Positions 22,983 through 32,804 are shown, counted from the first letter of the stretch. The stretch is DNA of 64,000 nucleotides from Alkalibacillus salilacus (GCF_030812915.1 NZ_JAUSTQ010000001.1:124001-188000), one strand, 5' to 3'. Notes: generated from the letters alone by a model not told the origin. Numbers and translations: made by a program.

Positions 22983-24086
22983 TTAACTACTTCTTCGTTC
23001 AACTAAGTTAATACCAATTCCCATCGAAATGACACTAATCAAAATCATAAGCATAATCGGTTGCACGATTTCTTGAAAAGTGGCGTCATATATCGCCAAA
23101 TCAACCAGGGCATCCATAGCATGCGATAAAGGAAACAGATCACCAATGAAAACGAGTGCAGGGTTACTAATCGTACCTGGCATCATGTAAGCGCCGCTAA
23201 TTAATGGAATAAGCGGAATGATTGATGGATAAAGTGCATAGAATTGTTCCGGTCCTTTGACGAAACCGGTGAACAACATCGCGACACTTACCATACTAAA
23301 TGTGAACACCGCTAAAACCAATAACACCAAACCGAATCGCTCACCGAGATCATAATCCAACACATAATTAAAAATCACTAAGACAACAGCTGTTTGGACA
23401 AACCCAATTGTAAAAGCATACAACAAATAACCAGCATACATTTTCGTTTTACTCACAGGTGATAGAATGACACGGTTCCAGATATGATACACTTTGTCTT
23501 TCAATACATTATTAACACGAAAGCCGATAATGAACATCGCGACAAGCAAAGTGAAGGCAAACATTAATTGTATACCCATATCGTAATTAGTTAACGGTTC
23601 ACCTGATGTAGATTGGACATCCATTGTCATGAGCGGGTCATTCAATTCCGTTTGTATTGCCTCTCTCATTTCACCCTGTTGGTCAGCATCAGAAACAGCC
23701 GCTTCAATGCGAGCTTCACGTTCAAATACAGCACGAACATGTTGTTCGACATAATAAATCGTTGGTGTGTTCGATGCCGTCACAAGTTTATAGTCATCCT
23801 CCAACAACTTCACGGCGACTTCTGATTGTCCTTGTTTAATATTCTCCTTGACCTGATCCGCTTCAGTGACTTCAAATGTCATATCAGTCCCTTCTGATAA
23901 CAGGTCCGCCCACTTATCTTCAATCGCTTCTGCTTGATCCGCTTCACTATAAATCTGAATAGTCATCGGCGCTTGAGTACCGCTTGTAAATAGAACAGTC
24001 GCAACTATACTAACAACAACTAACAAAATGATTAAAAATGGATTGCGCCGGTCTTTAGCTAATTGGGCTAGAAAAATGGGTTTCAT
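22983..24086 (-). CDS. lnrN: ABC-2 type permease, LnrN-like
   Basis: The 367-residue protein has one N-terminal membrane helix (about 15-35), a large extracytoplasmic region (about 36-170) and five C-terminal helices (about 175-360), the ABC2_membrane_3 layout. It is the last gene of the exporter operon, and its start overlaps the preceding permease by 4 bp (ATGA). Gene order sensor, regulator, ATPase, permease, permease equals B. subtilis lnrJKLMN (yfiJKLMN), which confers resistance to linearmycin and related polyenes. The symbol rests on synteny and family, not identity. Confidence 0.75.
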   Translation of the reverse strand: MKPIFLAQLAKDRRNPFLIILLVVVSIVATVLFTSGTQAPMTIQIYSEADQAEAIEDKWADLLSEGTDMTFEVTEADQVKENIKQGQSEVAVKLLEDDYKLVTASNTPTIYYVEQHVRAVFEREARIEAAVSDADQQGEMREAIQTELNDPLMTMDVQSTSGEPLTNYDMGIQLMFAFTLLVAMFIIGFRVNNVLKDKVYHIWNRVILSPVSKTKMYAGYLLYAFTIGFVQTAVVLVIFNYVLDYDLGERFGLVLLVLAVFTFSMVSVAMLFTGFVKGPEQFYALYPSIIPLIPLISGAYMMPGTISNPALVFIGDLFPLSHAMDALVDLAIYDATFQEIVQPIMLMILISVISMGIGINLVERRSS

Positions 24087-25342
24087 GATTGTTCACCTCG
24101 CTTCGGATACACCGCAATACCAATCGATAAGGCTGTGACAATGATGGCAACTAATATAACAGTAGGCATTACCAGCAACGAATACGTTTGATCTTGCACC
24201 CATTCGGTTAATGTCGCTAATATTAAGCCATTCGGTGTCAATTCACCAATTTGTTGTAACCAGTTTGGTAATACATTAATCGGTACAAAGTTCCCGCCAA
24301 TTACACCTAATACCATCACAACAGCCATAAAGATTCCATCACCTGTATCGTTATTTTTCACACGTAACATCGTAGACGTCATAATCGACGATATGGCAGC
24401 AATAGCTAATGCATATAAAGTTGCCATCACGATTAAACCAACCCAAAATGTCGGCCCTTCTTCTGTAAATACGCCTAAGATCAAATGAGCCCCTACCAGA
24501 ACGAACATCATTTGCAGCCACGCTAAAATAAACGTACTAATAGTCTTACCCATTAAATAATAAAGTGGTGGCGCATTAGTTAAAGCAATTCGATTAAATG
24601 TCTGCTCACGTTTTTCGATCCCTGTTCGAGTAGCAACTGTTGCTGCTAAAAATAATGTGAACAACGCGGCCATTGAGAACGTAAAATAATGCTCCATACT
24701 GAACATCGATTGACCTTCTACGTTTTCCACACCACCTTCAGGTAAATTGTCATTCGCCGAGTCAACTTGACTGCCAGAACTGGCGACCGCATATTGCAAA
24801 TTGATTTGATCCAGATAACGTTGTATCATTTGACGCAACATATCTACCTCTTGCGATTGCCCACTAGCTTGAAACTGCAATGTCGCTTCAGATGGTTCAT
24901 CCAACACCATTTCGTTTAGCAACTGATAGGTGTAATGCTCTGGGATAATTAAAGCTGCATCTAGCTCTCCCTCGTCTACTTGCGTTTGCGCCTGGTCAAG
25001 GTCCATCTGATTAACAGTGACCCATTCTGCAAGTTCCGGGCTATTTAAATAAGCTACTAGCCCATCGACTGGAGGCATCGCTTGTAGTTGATCTATCATT
25101 TGTTGTGACTGATCATTAGATGGTTCGACTTCTTCCTGAAATCGTTCAAATCCTTGGTCTTGCTGATCCTCAACGACCAATGCCAAGTCTAGATCATATG
25201 ATTCTGATGTTTCTTCACCAAACATGCCTGGCACGACTAAACTCAACAAGACCACTAAAACAATCGGTAATAAAATAATAACTGCTACTTCTTTACGGTC
25301 ACGCCAAAACAATAATAAATCTTTTGTAAGAAACGCCCACAT
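24083..25342 (-). CDS. lnrM: ABC-2 type permease, LnrM-like
   Basis: The 419-residue protein shares the architecture of its partner: one N-terminal membrane helix (about 18-38), a long outer domain (about 40-215) rich in acidic residues and Gln, and five or six C-terminal helices. 'GKTISTFILAWLQMMF' in the cytoplasmic loop resembles the coupling helix region of ABC-2 exporters. With the downstream permease it should form an unlike pair driven by the adjacent ATPase, 17 bp upstream. The likely substrates are membrane-active lipophilic antibiotics, inferred from the Lnr system. Confidence 0.75.
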   Translation of the reverse strand: MWAFLTKDLLLFWRDRKEVAVIILLPIVLVVLLSLVVPGMFGEETSESYDLDLALVVEDQQDQGFERFQEEVEPSNDQSQQMIDQLQAMPPVDGLVAYLNSPELAEWVTVNQMDLDQAQTQVDEGELDAALIIPEHYTYQLLNEMVLDEPSEATLQFQASGQSQEVDMLRQMIQRYLDQINLQYAVASSGSQVDSANDNLPEGGVENVEGQSMFSMEHYFTFSMAALFTLFLAATVATRTGIEKREQTFNRIALTNAPPLYYLMGKTISTFILAWLQMMFVLVGAHLILGVFTEEGPTFWVGLIVMATLYALAIAAISSIMTSTMLRVKNNDTGDGIFMAVVMVLGVIGGNFVPINVLPNWLQQIGELTPNGLILATLTEWVQDQTYSLLVMPTVILVAIIVTALSIGIAVYPKRGEQS

Positions 25343-25359
25343 GCTGACTCCACCCCCTA

Positions 25360-26289
25360 TTAATCTCTTAATGTTCGTCCTGTTAAATGCAAGAACACAT
25401 TTTCTAAACTTGGCGTCTCCATTTGGAAGTTCTTAATTTGGACATCAAACTGATCGCTTATTTTTACCAATTGGCTAACAATTTGACGTTCCTGCTTTGC
25501 AATAATATGAATACTATTGCCAGACACTTCAACTTTACGAACACCATCAATTGCTCGAGCAGACGATAAAAATTCGTCGTCTATACGATCCAACTGTACG
25601 TTGATGGTATCTTCATTCGATAATATACTTAATAACTCTGCCTTCGTCCCTTTTGCGATTACTTGACCATGATCCATAATATACACGCGGTCACATAGTT
25701 GCTCGACTTCTCCCATGTAGTGACTCGTATATAACACCGTTGTTCCCTGTTGGTTTAATTGACGCACCATTTCGAGAATATAATGTCTTGATTGTGGGTC
25801 AATACCAACTGTCGGCTCATCTAGGATTAGTATTTTCGGGTTATGCAACAAGGCTGTTGCAATATTAACGCGTCGTTTCATTCCACCTGAGAATGTCTTA
25901 ATTAAGCCTTGTTGCCTTTCTTTAATGCCGACAATCTCAAGTGTTTCTTGAATTCTTGATTCAAGTTGCTGCTTGGGAACACCATAGATTCGACCAAAAA
26001 ACTTGAGATTTTCATAAGCCGATAACTCTTGGTATAAGGCAATATCCTGCGGAACGACTCCGAGAACTGCCCTTAGCTCAGCTGGGTTTTTAATAATACT
26101 TTGCTGGTTTAAAGTCACATCGCCTGACGTTGGTTTTAACAGGGATGAAATCATTGAGATAGTCGTTGATTTCCCCGCACCATTCGGGCCTAACAACCCT
26201 ACTGATTCCCCTTGATCTAAATATAAGTCAACTTCATCGACAACCGTTTTACCTTTAAATTGTTTGCTTAATTGCACGGTTTCTAACAT
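25360..26289 (-). CDS. lnrL: ABC transporter ATPase, LnrL-like
   Basis: The 309-residue protein is a complete ABC nucleotide-binding domain: Walker A GPNGAGKS at residues 34-41, Q-loop 'VVPQDIALY', signature 'FSGGMKRR' and Walker B 'ILILDEPTVGID', with a switch His in 'LYTSHYMGE'. A C-terminal extension of about 80 residues is typical of drug-exporter ATPases of the DrrA/NatA group. It is the first gene of the exporter operon and lies 113 bp after the regulator gene, with a terminator between, so it probably has its own regulated promoter. Confidence 0.85.
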   Translation of the reverse strand: MLETVQLSKQFKGKTVVDEVDLYLDQGESVGLLGPNGAGKSTTISMISSLLKPTSGDVTLNQQSIIKNPAELRAVLGVVPQDIALYQELSAYENLKFFGRIYGVPKQQLESRIQETLEIVGIKERQQGLIKTFSGGMKRRVNIATALLHNPKILILDEPTVGIDPQSRHYILEMVRQLNQQGTTVLYTSHYMGEVEQLCDRVYIMDHGQVIAKGTKAELLSILSNEDTINVQLDRIDDEFLSSARAIDGVRKVEVSGNSIHIIAKQERQIVSQLVKISDQFDVQIKNFQMETPSLENVFLHLTGRTLRD

Positions 26290-26333
26290 GTGATTACTCC
26301 TTCACCTTCATCTAATTAAGTTCATTGTATACG

Positions 26334-26363
26334 AAAAAAACTAGAGCCAATACTGACTCTAGT
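26334..26363 (-). terminator. Terminator between the two-component genes and the ABC exporter operon
   Basis: ACTAGAG (26340-26346) pairs with CTCTAGT (26357-26363) and is followed on the minus strand by TTTTTTT. It separates sensor/regulator transcription from lnrLMN. Confidence 0.85.
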
Positions 26364-26402
26364 CATTCACTGTCATATAATCATGACTTCAGTCATTTAA
26401 AT

Positions 26403-27038
26403 TTACGCCAGATTATGACGGATTGCATAAATAGCTAACTGCGTTCGGTCACGTAATTCTAACTTATCCAGGATGATACTCGTATTATTTTTAACTGTAC
26501 CGATCGACAACCCCAGTCGTTCACCAATCTCTTGATTATTCAATCCTTCACCAATACAAGAAAGTATTGCTCGCTCACGAGGTGTAATATGCTCTGCGAC
26601 TGTCGGTTCTTCTGATTGGCCATTAATAAGGGAGGGGACTACTTTGGCAGCCACATGATCCTCTAACGTCAAGCCGCCAGATAAGGCACTTCGAATCGAA
26701 CGAATTAACGATTCAGTATCTCCGTTTTTTAGCATATAGCCGTTTACGCCGATTTTGAGCGAATCCATCACGTATTGATCATCATCAAAAGTCGTTAACA
26801 TAAGAATCTTCATCTGCGGCCAACGTGAACGAATAATTCTTGCCGTCTCAATTCCATCCATCTCAGGCATACGAATATCTAAAATCGCTATATCAAACAA
26901 TTTACTTTCACACTGGTCAATCGCCTCTTTCCCATCACCAGCTTCACCAGTCACCTGAATCCCAGAGTCTGATTCGATCATGACTTTCAACCCTTGGCGG
27001 ACCATCGTTTGATCTTCAGCTAACAACACTTTAATCAT
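26403..27038 (-). CDS. lnrK: NarL/LuxR-family response regulator, LnrK-like
   Basis: The 211-residue protein has a receiver domain (residues 1-120; acidic 'LAEDQ' pocket, phospho-acceptor Asp in 'AILDIRMPEMDG' at about D54, conserved 'LTTFDD' and Lys in 'MLKNGD') and a C-terminal LuxR-type helix-turn-helix (about 145-205; 'TPRERAILSCIGEGLNNQEI'). It lies 1 bp downstream of the sensor kinase gene. By synteny with B. subtilis LnrJK it should activate the adjacent exporter operon, probably binding upstream of 26289. The operator is not identified. Confidence 0.85.
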   Translation of the reverse strand: MIKVLLAEDQTMVRQGLKVMIESDSGIQVTGEAGDGKEAIDQCESKLFDIAILDIRMPEMDGIETARIIRSRWPQMKILMLTTFDDDQYVMDSLKIGVNGYMLKNGDTESLIRSIRSALSGGLTLEDHVAAKVVPSLINGQSEEPTVAEHITPRERAILSCIGEGLNNQEIGERLGLSIGTVKNNTSIILDKLELRDRTQLAIYAIRHNLA

Positions 27039-27039
27039 C

Positions 27040-28188
27040 TTATCCCTCCCGTTCGTTCAGATAAATCCAAGCTTTTAACACAAACTCGTTCTCAACATGG
27101 TATGCTTTCACGCCACCACCAACTTTTTCTAAACGCTCTTGCATCGACTTTAATCCATAACCATTTTCAAACGAAACGGCATTTTCAATTGGGTTAACAA
27201 TCTCGAAACGAAATAAACTACCTCCAGGAGCATCGAAAGTGATTTGGGCATGTCTTGCTTGACTATGTTTCATAATATTCGTTAACCCTTCTTGGACGCA
27301 CCGATAAACAACAAATGATTGTTCACCCGTTAAGGGCGCAGCAAAAGCACCATGTTTCACCGAGAAGTGAATTTGAATAAAGCTCTCTAATTCTAGTTTA
27401 CGAATGAGACGCAACACACCTTGCAAGCCACCGACTTCTTTCTGCTTAAAGGTTTGAACAGCCTTGCGCGTTTCATTCAAACTATCTTCGGCTAAAGCTT
27501 TCAATTGTTCAGTTTCTGACGCTTTAACTGATTCCGATGTTAAGCGAATCGCTTCTATTTGCATAATCATCGAGGTTAACTTGTGACCAACAGAATCGTG
27601 GATTTCTTGACCAATCATATGACGCTCTTCTTGACGTACAAGCTCTTCTTGATCCGTCACTCGACGCTTTAGTTGACGGAAATCACTCGAAAGCTCTTCA
27701 TAGCGATTTATTAAGTCTCGATGCCGTTGATTTTGCCAGTGATAATAGGCGACGCCCGTTAACAACAAGGTCATATATAATAATACAAAGGTCATCAAAC
27801 TTGTTCCCATTTCAGCCCGCATGATAAGGCTCACGACTGGTAACAGACTAAACGCCATCACCACTAGCCACGCTCGGAAGCTTAACAATACCGCTGACTC
27901 TACCAAAACCAACGCTAAAACCAACCATACAACTAGATAATAATTAAAAGCACCAAAAGGAAAGAAAATACTAGTAATCAACATGATTTGCGAAGCGAAT
28001 ATCACAACAAGTACGCGCTGTTTATCGCGGAATAACGGTGTCATAAACATCAATGTAAAATAGACTGCCACACCACTTATACGCCATATGTGATCACTGA
28101 CATTAGTGAAAAATGGTGATATTAACACTCCCCAAAAGATTATATGTAATACGATCCAAATAATAAATTGCTTCAAAAAGCTCCCCAC
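27040..28188 (-). CDS. lnrJ: Sensor histidine kinase, LnrJ-like (HisKA_3 type)
   Basis: The 382-residue kinase has five or six membrane helices in residues 10-155 without a large outer domain, then a short coiled coil, a HisKA_3 dimerisation domain with the phospho-acceptor His in 'IGQEIHDSVGHKLTS' (about residue 195), and a HATPase domain with 'NIMKHSQARHA' and 'GYGLKSMQERL'. Such intramembrane-sensing kinases detect envelope disturbance. It precedes the regulator and exporter in the order known from B. subtilis lnrJKLMN, so a polyene or other membrane-active signal is plausible. Confidence 0.82.
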   Translation of the reverse strand: MGSFLKQFIIWIVLHIIFWGVLISPFFTNVSDHIWRISGVAVYFTLMFMTPLFRDKQRVLVVIFASQIMLITSIFFPFGAFNYYLVVWLVLALVLVESAVLLSFRAWLVVMAFSLLPVVSLIMRAEMGTSLMTFVLLYMTLLLTGVAYYHWQNQRHRDLINRYEELSSDFRQLKRRVTDQEELVRQEERHMIGQEIHDSVGHKLTSMIMQIEAIRLTSESVKASETEQLKALAEDSLNETRKAVQTFKQKEVGGLQGVLRLIRKLELESFIQIHFSVKHGAFAAPLTGEQSFVVYRCVQEGLTNIMKHSQARHAQITFDAPGGSLFRFEIVNPIENAVSFENGYGLKSMQERLEKVGGGVKAYHVENEFVLKAWIYLNEREG

Positions 28189-28222
28189 CTTAATAAGAAC
28201 ACATATCTATTTAAAGTGTAAC

Positions 28223-28263
28223 AAAAAACTGACTGCTACAAATGATTTTTGTAACAGTCAGTT
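28223..28263 (-). terminator. Terminator after the SLC13-type permease (tct operon end)
   Basis: AACTGACTG..TACAAA pairs with TTTGTA..CAGTCAGTT with one mismatch, followed on the minus strand by TTTTTTGTT. Confidence 0.85.
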
Positions 28264-28282
28264 GGGCGATTTATTAATTGAT

Positions 28283-29686
28283 TTACCAATAAAAGAATGC
28301 AGCAAGAATGGCAACTAGAGCCGTCACTGAAGTCGATATCAGCGCAACAATCCATTGCTCACCTTTAGAAAAAATGCCAGTTTGACTTGCGTAATACGTG
28401 GTTGGGGCATGAATCGGGATTAAAATCGTCCCTCCAACTACCATCATCGTAAGAAAAGCCAACGCAACATGACTGACGTTCACATAATCAGCATACGACA
28501 TCACAATTGGGAAAATAACAACAATAGCTGACGATCCGTTGGTAAACATCAACCGTAATAAAATGATGAATAATACAATTAGGCCGACCATCAACACGCT
28601 ATTGAAGTCACTTGGCACAAGCTGTAGCAAACCTTGTGCAATGACATCCGCCGTCCCATTATCAGCCATAATAAACCCTAATGAAAATGAAGTACCTAAC
28701 AGTAAAAACGTTTCCCAATCAAATTGACGAATCAACTGATTATCCACTAAACCAATACCAGGCAAAGCCAAAAAGACAATCATCGCCATAGGTGGTAAAA
28801 TAATCGGAACAGCTTCGGGATCTGTCACAATCCAGGCTAACACCATAGCCACAAAAGCTAACACCACAATCTTAAACTGGGGATGCCGATTATACTTACT
28901 TTCATTTTGGTTGAATGATCTATTATTAGTTTCAGTCATTTCATAAGGGACATCTGTTTTAGCCTTTAAATATAACCATACGAATATTGAAGACAATACG
29001 GCCATCACCATCAATGGTGGTGCCATGATTCCAATCCATTCTAACCACTGGGCATTTACAACACCATACTCCACCATGAGCTGATAAGCAATGACGGAAA
29101 AACCGCCTCCCGTAAAAACAATGAACGTTCCCTTCTGATTTAAAAAGCTAATCACAAACAAACCAAATTTATGAAACAAACTATCGTGCCCTAAGCCATT
29201 AAATTCGTTCATTTTGGTAATTAACGGCGCCAAAATTTTATACCTGGCAACTGCAGACGGTAAAAAGATCGGCAACAAAATCATCAGTATTGGCAAACTA
29301 ATGATAATTCGTCCAAGATGACCACCACTAAACCGTTGGAACCAACTCGCGATCGTTTGGTCTAATCCAACCGTGACGAGTACCTGGCTAATCAATGATA
29401 AAAGCACAATAAAATAAAGACCAGACGTCAAGAAACCTTGGAACGCCTGATCTGGTTCATCAACAACCCCTAGCGCAATCATGAGTGCCAGTACAAAGAT
29501 ACTAGCAGCACCTTGAGGCATCGTTGATAAAGTCCATAAATAAATCGCAATCACTAAAACCAATAATGTGTATTGTTGATTAGATGCGAGCGGTTCTAAA
29601 ACGGTCTGCTTCGCAACAATAAATCCACCAATCATCACCGCCCAAATCATCAACATCGCACGATTTGATTTTAAAATGTCTAACAT
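28283..29686 (-). CDS. SLC13/DASS-family anion permease
   Basis: The 467-residue protein has about 12 membrane helices and resembles divalent anion:Na+ symporters and related permeases: 'LPIFLPSAVARYKILAPLI' in the first half and 'RLMFTNGSSAIVVIFPIV' in the second match the two hairpin repeats of the family. These carry succinate, malate, citrate or sulfate with Na+. Its ATG is only 12 bp after the tctA stop, with AGAAGG as ribosome site, so it belongs to the tctCBA operon. Two unrelated carboxylate carriers in one operon is unusual; the exact anion is unknown. Confidence 0.82.
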   Translation of the reverse strand: MLDILKSNRAMLMIWAVMIGGFIVAKQTVLEPLASNQQYTLLVLVIAIYLWTLSTMPQGAASIFVLALMIALGVVDEPDQAFQGFLTSGLYFIVLLSLISQVLVTVGLDQTIASWFQRFSGGHLGRIIISLPILMILLPIFLPSAVARYKILAPLITKMNEFNGLGHDSLFHKFGLFVISFLNQKGTFIVFTGGGFSVIAYQLMVEYGVVNAQWLEWIGIMAPPLMVMAVLSSIFVWLYLKAKTDVPYEMTETNNRSFNQNESKYNRHPQFKIVVLAFVAMVLAWIVTDPEAVPIILPPMAMIVFLALPGIGLVDNQLIRQFDWETFLLLGTSFSLGFIMADNGTADVIAQGLLQLVPSDFNSVLMVGLIVLFIILLRLMFTNGSSAIVVIFPIVMSYADYVNVSHVALAFLTMMVVGGTILIPIHAPTTYYASQTGIFSKGEQWIVALISTSVTALVAILAAFFYW

Positions 29687-29698
29687 ATTAACGACCTT

Positions 29699-31192
29699 CT
29701 ATGCTTGTTTTTTCTTTTGACGCATCGATTGAATAATCGGGAATGCGAATGAAAGCACTGATAGAATAATAAGCGCTAGTGAAATATTGTTCGTAAAGAA
29801 GACAGATAGATTACCTTGCGAACTCGTCATCGCCTGTCTAAACGATTGCTCCATCATGCCACCTAGAATAAATGCTAGAATAAATGGTGGCGCTGGGAAT
29901 GCAAACATACGCATTAAGAAACCAAGCACACCAAAACCTAGTAATAAGTAAAGGTCAAATGTACTGAAACTTATTGAATAAACACCGATTAAACTGAACA
30001 TCATGACAAGTGAAATAAGGAGCGGCCTAGGCGTTGTTAACACTCGAGCAATGTACGGGATTAACGGTAAGTTTAAAACTAATAAAAAGATGTTACCAAT
30101 GTACATACTGGCAATGACACCCCAGAACACATCAGGGTGATCCCCCATTAACATTGGTCCAGGCTGAATCCCTAGCACTAAGAAAGCACCTAGCATAACA
30201 GCAGTCGTACCTGAACCTGGAATACCTAAGCTTAATAACGGAACGAATGAACCACTTGTTGCAGCATTATTTGCGGTCTCTGGACCAGCTAAGCCTTTGA
30301 TATACCCTTTACCGAACTTCTCAGGATTTTTAGAAATACGCTTCTCAGAAATATACCCGATAAAGGAAGCGATTGTTGCTCCTGCACCTGGTAAAATCCC
30401 TAAAATAAACCCTAGAATCGATTGGCGTCCAGCAGGGCCACTAATATCTTTCAAATCTTGTTTTGATAGTTTTAAACTGCCTAGCTCCTTAGCACTGGCG
30501 AAAGAAGCTTTGAAGCGATTAATCACGAGATAACCAACTTCAGAAATCGCGAACAAACCGAGTGCAATGACTAAGAAATCAATCCCATCTAATAAACGAG
30601 GCACACCAAAATCAAATCGAGCCGTACCTGTTTGTGGGTCGATTCCAATCGTCGCGACCATAAAACCAACGACAGCAGATATTAATGCTTTTAAAGTCGA
30701 ACCTTCTGATAAACTAGCAATAGCTGTTAACCCAAGTAACATCAAGGCAAAATAAGCTGGAGGACCAAACGAGACCGCCACACTTGAAAGCATTGGAGCG
30801 AAAGCCATTAGTAGAACAACACTGATTGTACCACCAATAAATGACGAAATCGCTGCAATCGCGAGTGCTTTACCAGCTTGACCGTTTTGCGCCATCGGAT
30901 AACCATCAAATGACGAGGCTACTGTTCCTGAAATACCGGGTGCATTTAATAATATAGATGAGGTTGACCCACCGAAGACAGCACCATAATAAACACCAGC
31001 CATCATAACAAGGGCTAAGGCAGGATCCATTCCATATGTAATGGGAATCATAATAGCAATTGCTGTAATTGGTCCTAAACCGGGCAACATTCCGATAAAT
31101 GTCCCGACAAAGACCCCGAGCAACACAAACATGATCCCTTCTAAACTAATGGCTACTTGAAAGCCAGTTAAGATTTCTTCTAAACTACCCAT
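29699..31192 (-). CDS. tctA: Tripartite tricarboxylate transporter, large membrane subunit TctA
   Basis: The 497-residue protein has about 12 membrane helices and the TctA hallmarks: 'GTFIGMLPGLGPITAIAIMI' near the N-terminus, 'YYGAVFGGSTSSILLNAPG' near residue 65 and 'GILPGAGATIASFIGY' near 265. It forms the channel through which a solute-loaded TctC delivers citrate or another carboxylate, driven by Na+ or H+. AAAGGAGGGG precedes the ATG. It lies 12 bp after tctB and 12 bp before the SLC13-type gene. Confidence 0.93.
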   Translation of the reverse strand: MGSLEEILTGFQVAISLEGIMFVLLGVFVGTFIGMLPGLGPITAIAIMIPITYGMDPALALVMMAGVYYGAVFGGSTSSILLNAPGISGTVASSFDGYPMAQNGQAGKALAIAAISSFIGGTISVVLLMAFAPMLSSVAVSFGPPAYFALMLLGLTAIASLSEGSTLKALISAVVGFMVATIGIDPQTGTARFDFGVPRLLDGIDFLVIALGLFAISEVGYLVINRFKASFASAKELGSLKLSKQDLKDISGPAGRQSILGFILGILPGAGATIASFIGYISEKRISKNPEKFGKGYIKGLAGPETANNAATSGSFVPLLSLGIPGSGTTAVMLGAFLVLGIQPGPMLMGDHPDVFWGVIASMYIGNIFLLVLNLPLIPYIARVLTTPRPLLISLVMMFSLIGVYSISFSTFDLYLLLGFGVLGFLMRMFAFPAPPFILAFILGGMMEQSFRQAMTSSQGNLSVFFTNNISLALIILSVLSFAFPIIQSMRQKKKQA

Positions 31193-31204
31193 GGTTCCCC
31201 TCCT

Positions 31205-31663
31205 TTACAACGGTAATATGCCTTGCGGTAGATTAATATTGAGTAAAAAGACGAAAATACTATAAATAAATATAGGAAAACTAATCGATACAATCGCATT
31301 CACAACATGTTGACGATATCCTAAAAAGAGTGAACAGAAAAAGACAAATATAGACGTCATCACAATAAAGCCAACCACTTCAAGTAGCATGATATAAATT
31401 AAAGTAATACCAAAAACGCCGGCCATAGCTTTAACATCTTTTTTAGCGACATGACGCTTCGCTTTCTGCTCTTCTGAATCTTGATCCTTTGAAAAGAATA
31501 AGGCGACTGACAAAATTAATAACAACCAACCCAAAGCTTTCGGAATCACATCAGCATCAACTGGAATATAGTCATACGTTGGTAACTGATAACTCAGCAA
31601 TAAATAGCCTGTAGCCAATAACGCTAAAATCAGCCCAATTATTCTGTTGACGTTTCGGGTCAT
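31205..31663 (-). CDS. tctB: Tripartite tricarboxylate transporter, small membrane subunit TctB
   Basis: The 152-residue protein has four predicted membrane helices (about residues 5-25, 38-56, 79-97 and 110-150 as a split pair), the usual TctB plan, with a charged cytoplasmic loop 'KDQDSEEQKAKRHVAKKD'. The ATG at 31663 follows GAGGAGGTG by about seven bases; a longer start 21 bases upstream would overlap that ribosome site. It sits between tctC and tctA. TctB is required with TctA to form the membrane part of the transporter. Confidence 0.88.
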   Translation of the reverse strand: MTRNVNRIIGLILALLATGYLLLSYQLPTYDYIPVDADVIPKALGWLLLILSVALFFSKDQDSEEQKAKRHVAKKDVKAMAGVFGITLIYIMLLEVVGFIVMTSIFVFFCSLFLGYRQHVVNAIVSISFPIFIYSIFVFLLNINLPQGILPL

Positions 31664-31689
31664 CAATGACACCTCCTCTGGCATATATC

Positions 31690-31728
31690 AAAAAATAATC
31701 AGAAGCCAACGGAATATCCGTTGACTTC
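31690..31728 (-). terminator. Intra-operon terminator between tctC and tctB
   Basis: On the minus strand GAAG.CAACGG pairs with CCGTTG.CTTC, then TTTTTT follows after six bases. It lies between the binding-protein gene and the membrane genes, so read-through should be partial and give an excess of TctC, a common arrangement for binding-protein transporters. Confidence 0.7.
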
Positions 31729-31739
31729 CAAACCATTCA

Positions 31740-32804
31740 TTATTCCTCTAGCATATCTAAGTCACTTAGAATATCTTTGAATACCTGGTTTTCTTCTTCT
31801 AAGAATGTCTGATACTCTTCACTATCCATATACATTTCATCCCAAGCATAGTTCTCACGAATATCAGCAAAGGCTTCTGAATCGCTCATTTCTTTAAGTT
31901 TGTTTTCATAGTAGGCAACCTGAGCATCTGTCATGTCTGGCGGGCCAAAGAAACCTCTCCAGTTAACGAACGTTTCATCAATACCTTGTTCTTTTGCTGT
32001 TGGAATCTCTCCTAAAGTGTCGCCGTCTAAGCGTTCCTCAGATGTAACAGCTAAAGGCTTCACATCACCTGAACGGATCTGCTCTGTCACATCACCAATT
32101 CCTGTTGAAAATACGTCAGCACTGCCGTTCATGACCTGCGTTACACCACCTGCATCTGGGTCAGATACATAACTGATGTTTGACACGTCAACACCTGCTG
32201 CACGTGCGAAACGAATAAATTGAATATGGTCCATACTACCTGGAGCAGATGTACCAACTACCGTAATTTCTGAAGCATTTCCATCTTTCATATCTTGGAA
32301 TAATTCATCTAATGTATCCCATTCAGCATCTGGGCCTGTCACAAATGCACCGTAGTCTGCAATCACGTTTGCGATTGGTGTAAAATCTTCATAAGTATGT
32401 TCTGATTGACCGTTTAAAGGCACTAATAATAGTGGTGAAGATGATACGAAAATATTATGTGGGTCGTTTTGGTTTGCGATATAAGACCAACCAACAGCAC
32501 CACCTGCACCTGGTTTGTTTACAACACCCATGTCTTGCTCAATGATGCCTTCTTCTGTAAGCGTTTGCGCGGTCATACGAGCTGTCGTATCCCAGCCACC
32601 ACCTGCTCCAGCTGGTGCAACGACTTCAATTGAACCAGCTGGTGTCCAGCTACTTTCTTCTGAACTTGACTCTCCATTGTCACCACTGCTCTCTGATGAC
32701 TCGTCACTTCCGTTTCCTTCGGCTGATTCACTATCTCCCCCACCGCATGCTGCTAAAACAATGAGCATAAGCGCAAATAGTGAACTTGCAAGAACCTTCC
32801 TCAT
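31740..32804 (-). CDS. tctC: Tricarboxylate-binding lipoprotein TctC (Bug family)
   Basis: The 354-residue protein has a lipoprotein signal peptide ending 'VLAACGGG', with Cys about residue 20, then a Ser/Glu/Asp-rich acidic linker to about residue 50, and a Bug/TctC binding domain ('VVAPAGAGGGWDTTAR', 'VNKPGAGGAVGWSYIA'). It captures the carboxylate outside the membrane and hands it to TctAB. GGGAGG precedes the ATG at 32804. The acidic linker fits a salt-adapted surface protein. A perfect cre site lies 78 bp upstream and the matching two-component genes lie beyond a MITE-like insertion. Confidence 0.92.
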   Translation of the reverse strand: MRKVLASSLFALMLIVLAACGGGDSESAEGNGSDESSESSGDNGESSSEESSWTPAGSIEVVAPAGAGGGWDTTARMTAQTLTEEGIIEQDMGVVNKPGAGGAVGWSYIANQNDPHNIFVSSSPLLLVPLNGQSEHTYEDFTPIANVIADYGAFVTGPDAEWDTLDELFQDMKDGNASEITVVGTSAPGSMDHIQFIRFARAAGVDVSNISYVSDPDAGGVTQVMNGSADVFSTGIGDVTEQIRSGDVKPLAVTSEERLDGDTLGEIPTAKEQGIDETFVNWRGFFGPPDMTDAQVAYYENKLKEMSDSEAFADIRENYAWDEMYMDSEEYQTFLEEENQVFKDILSDLDMLEE

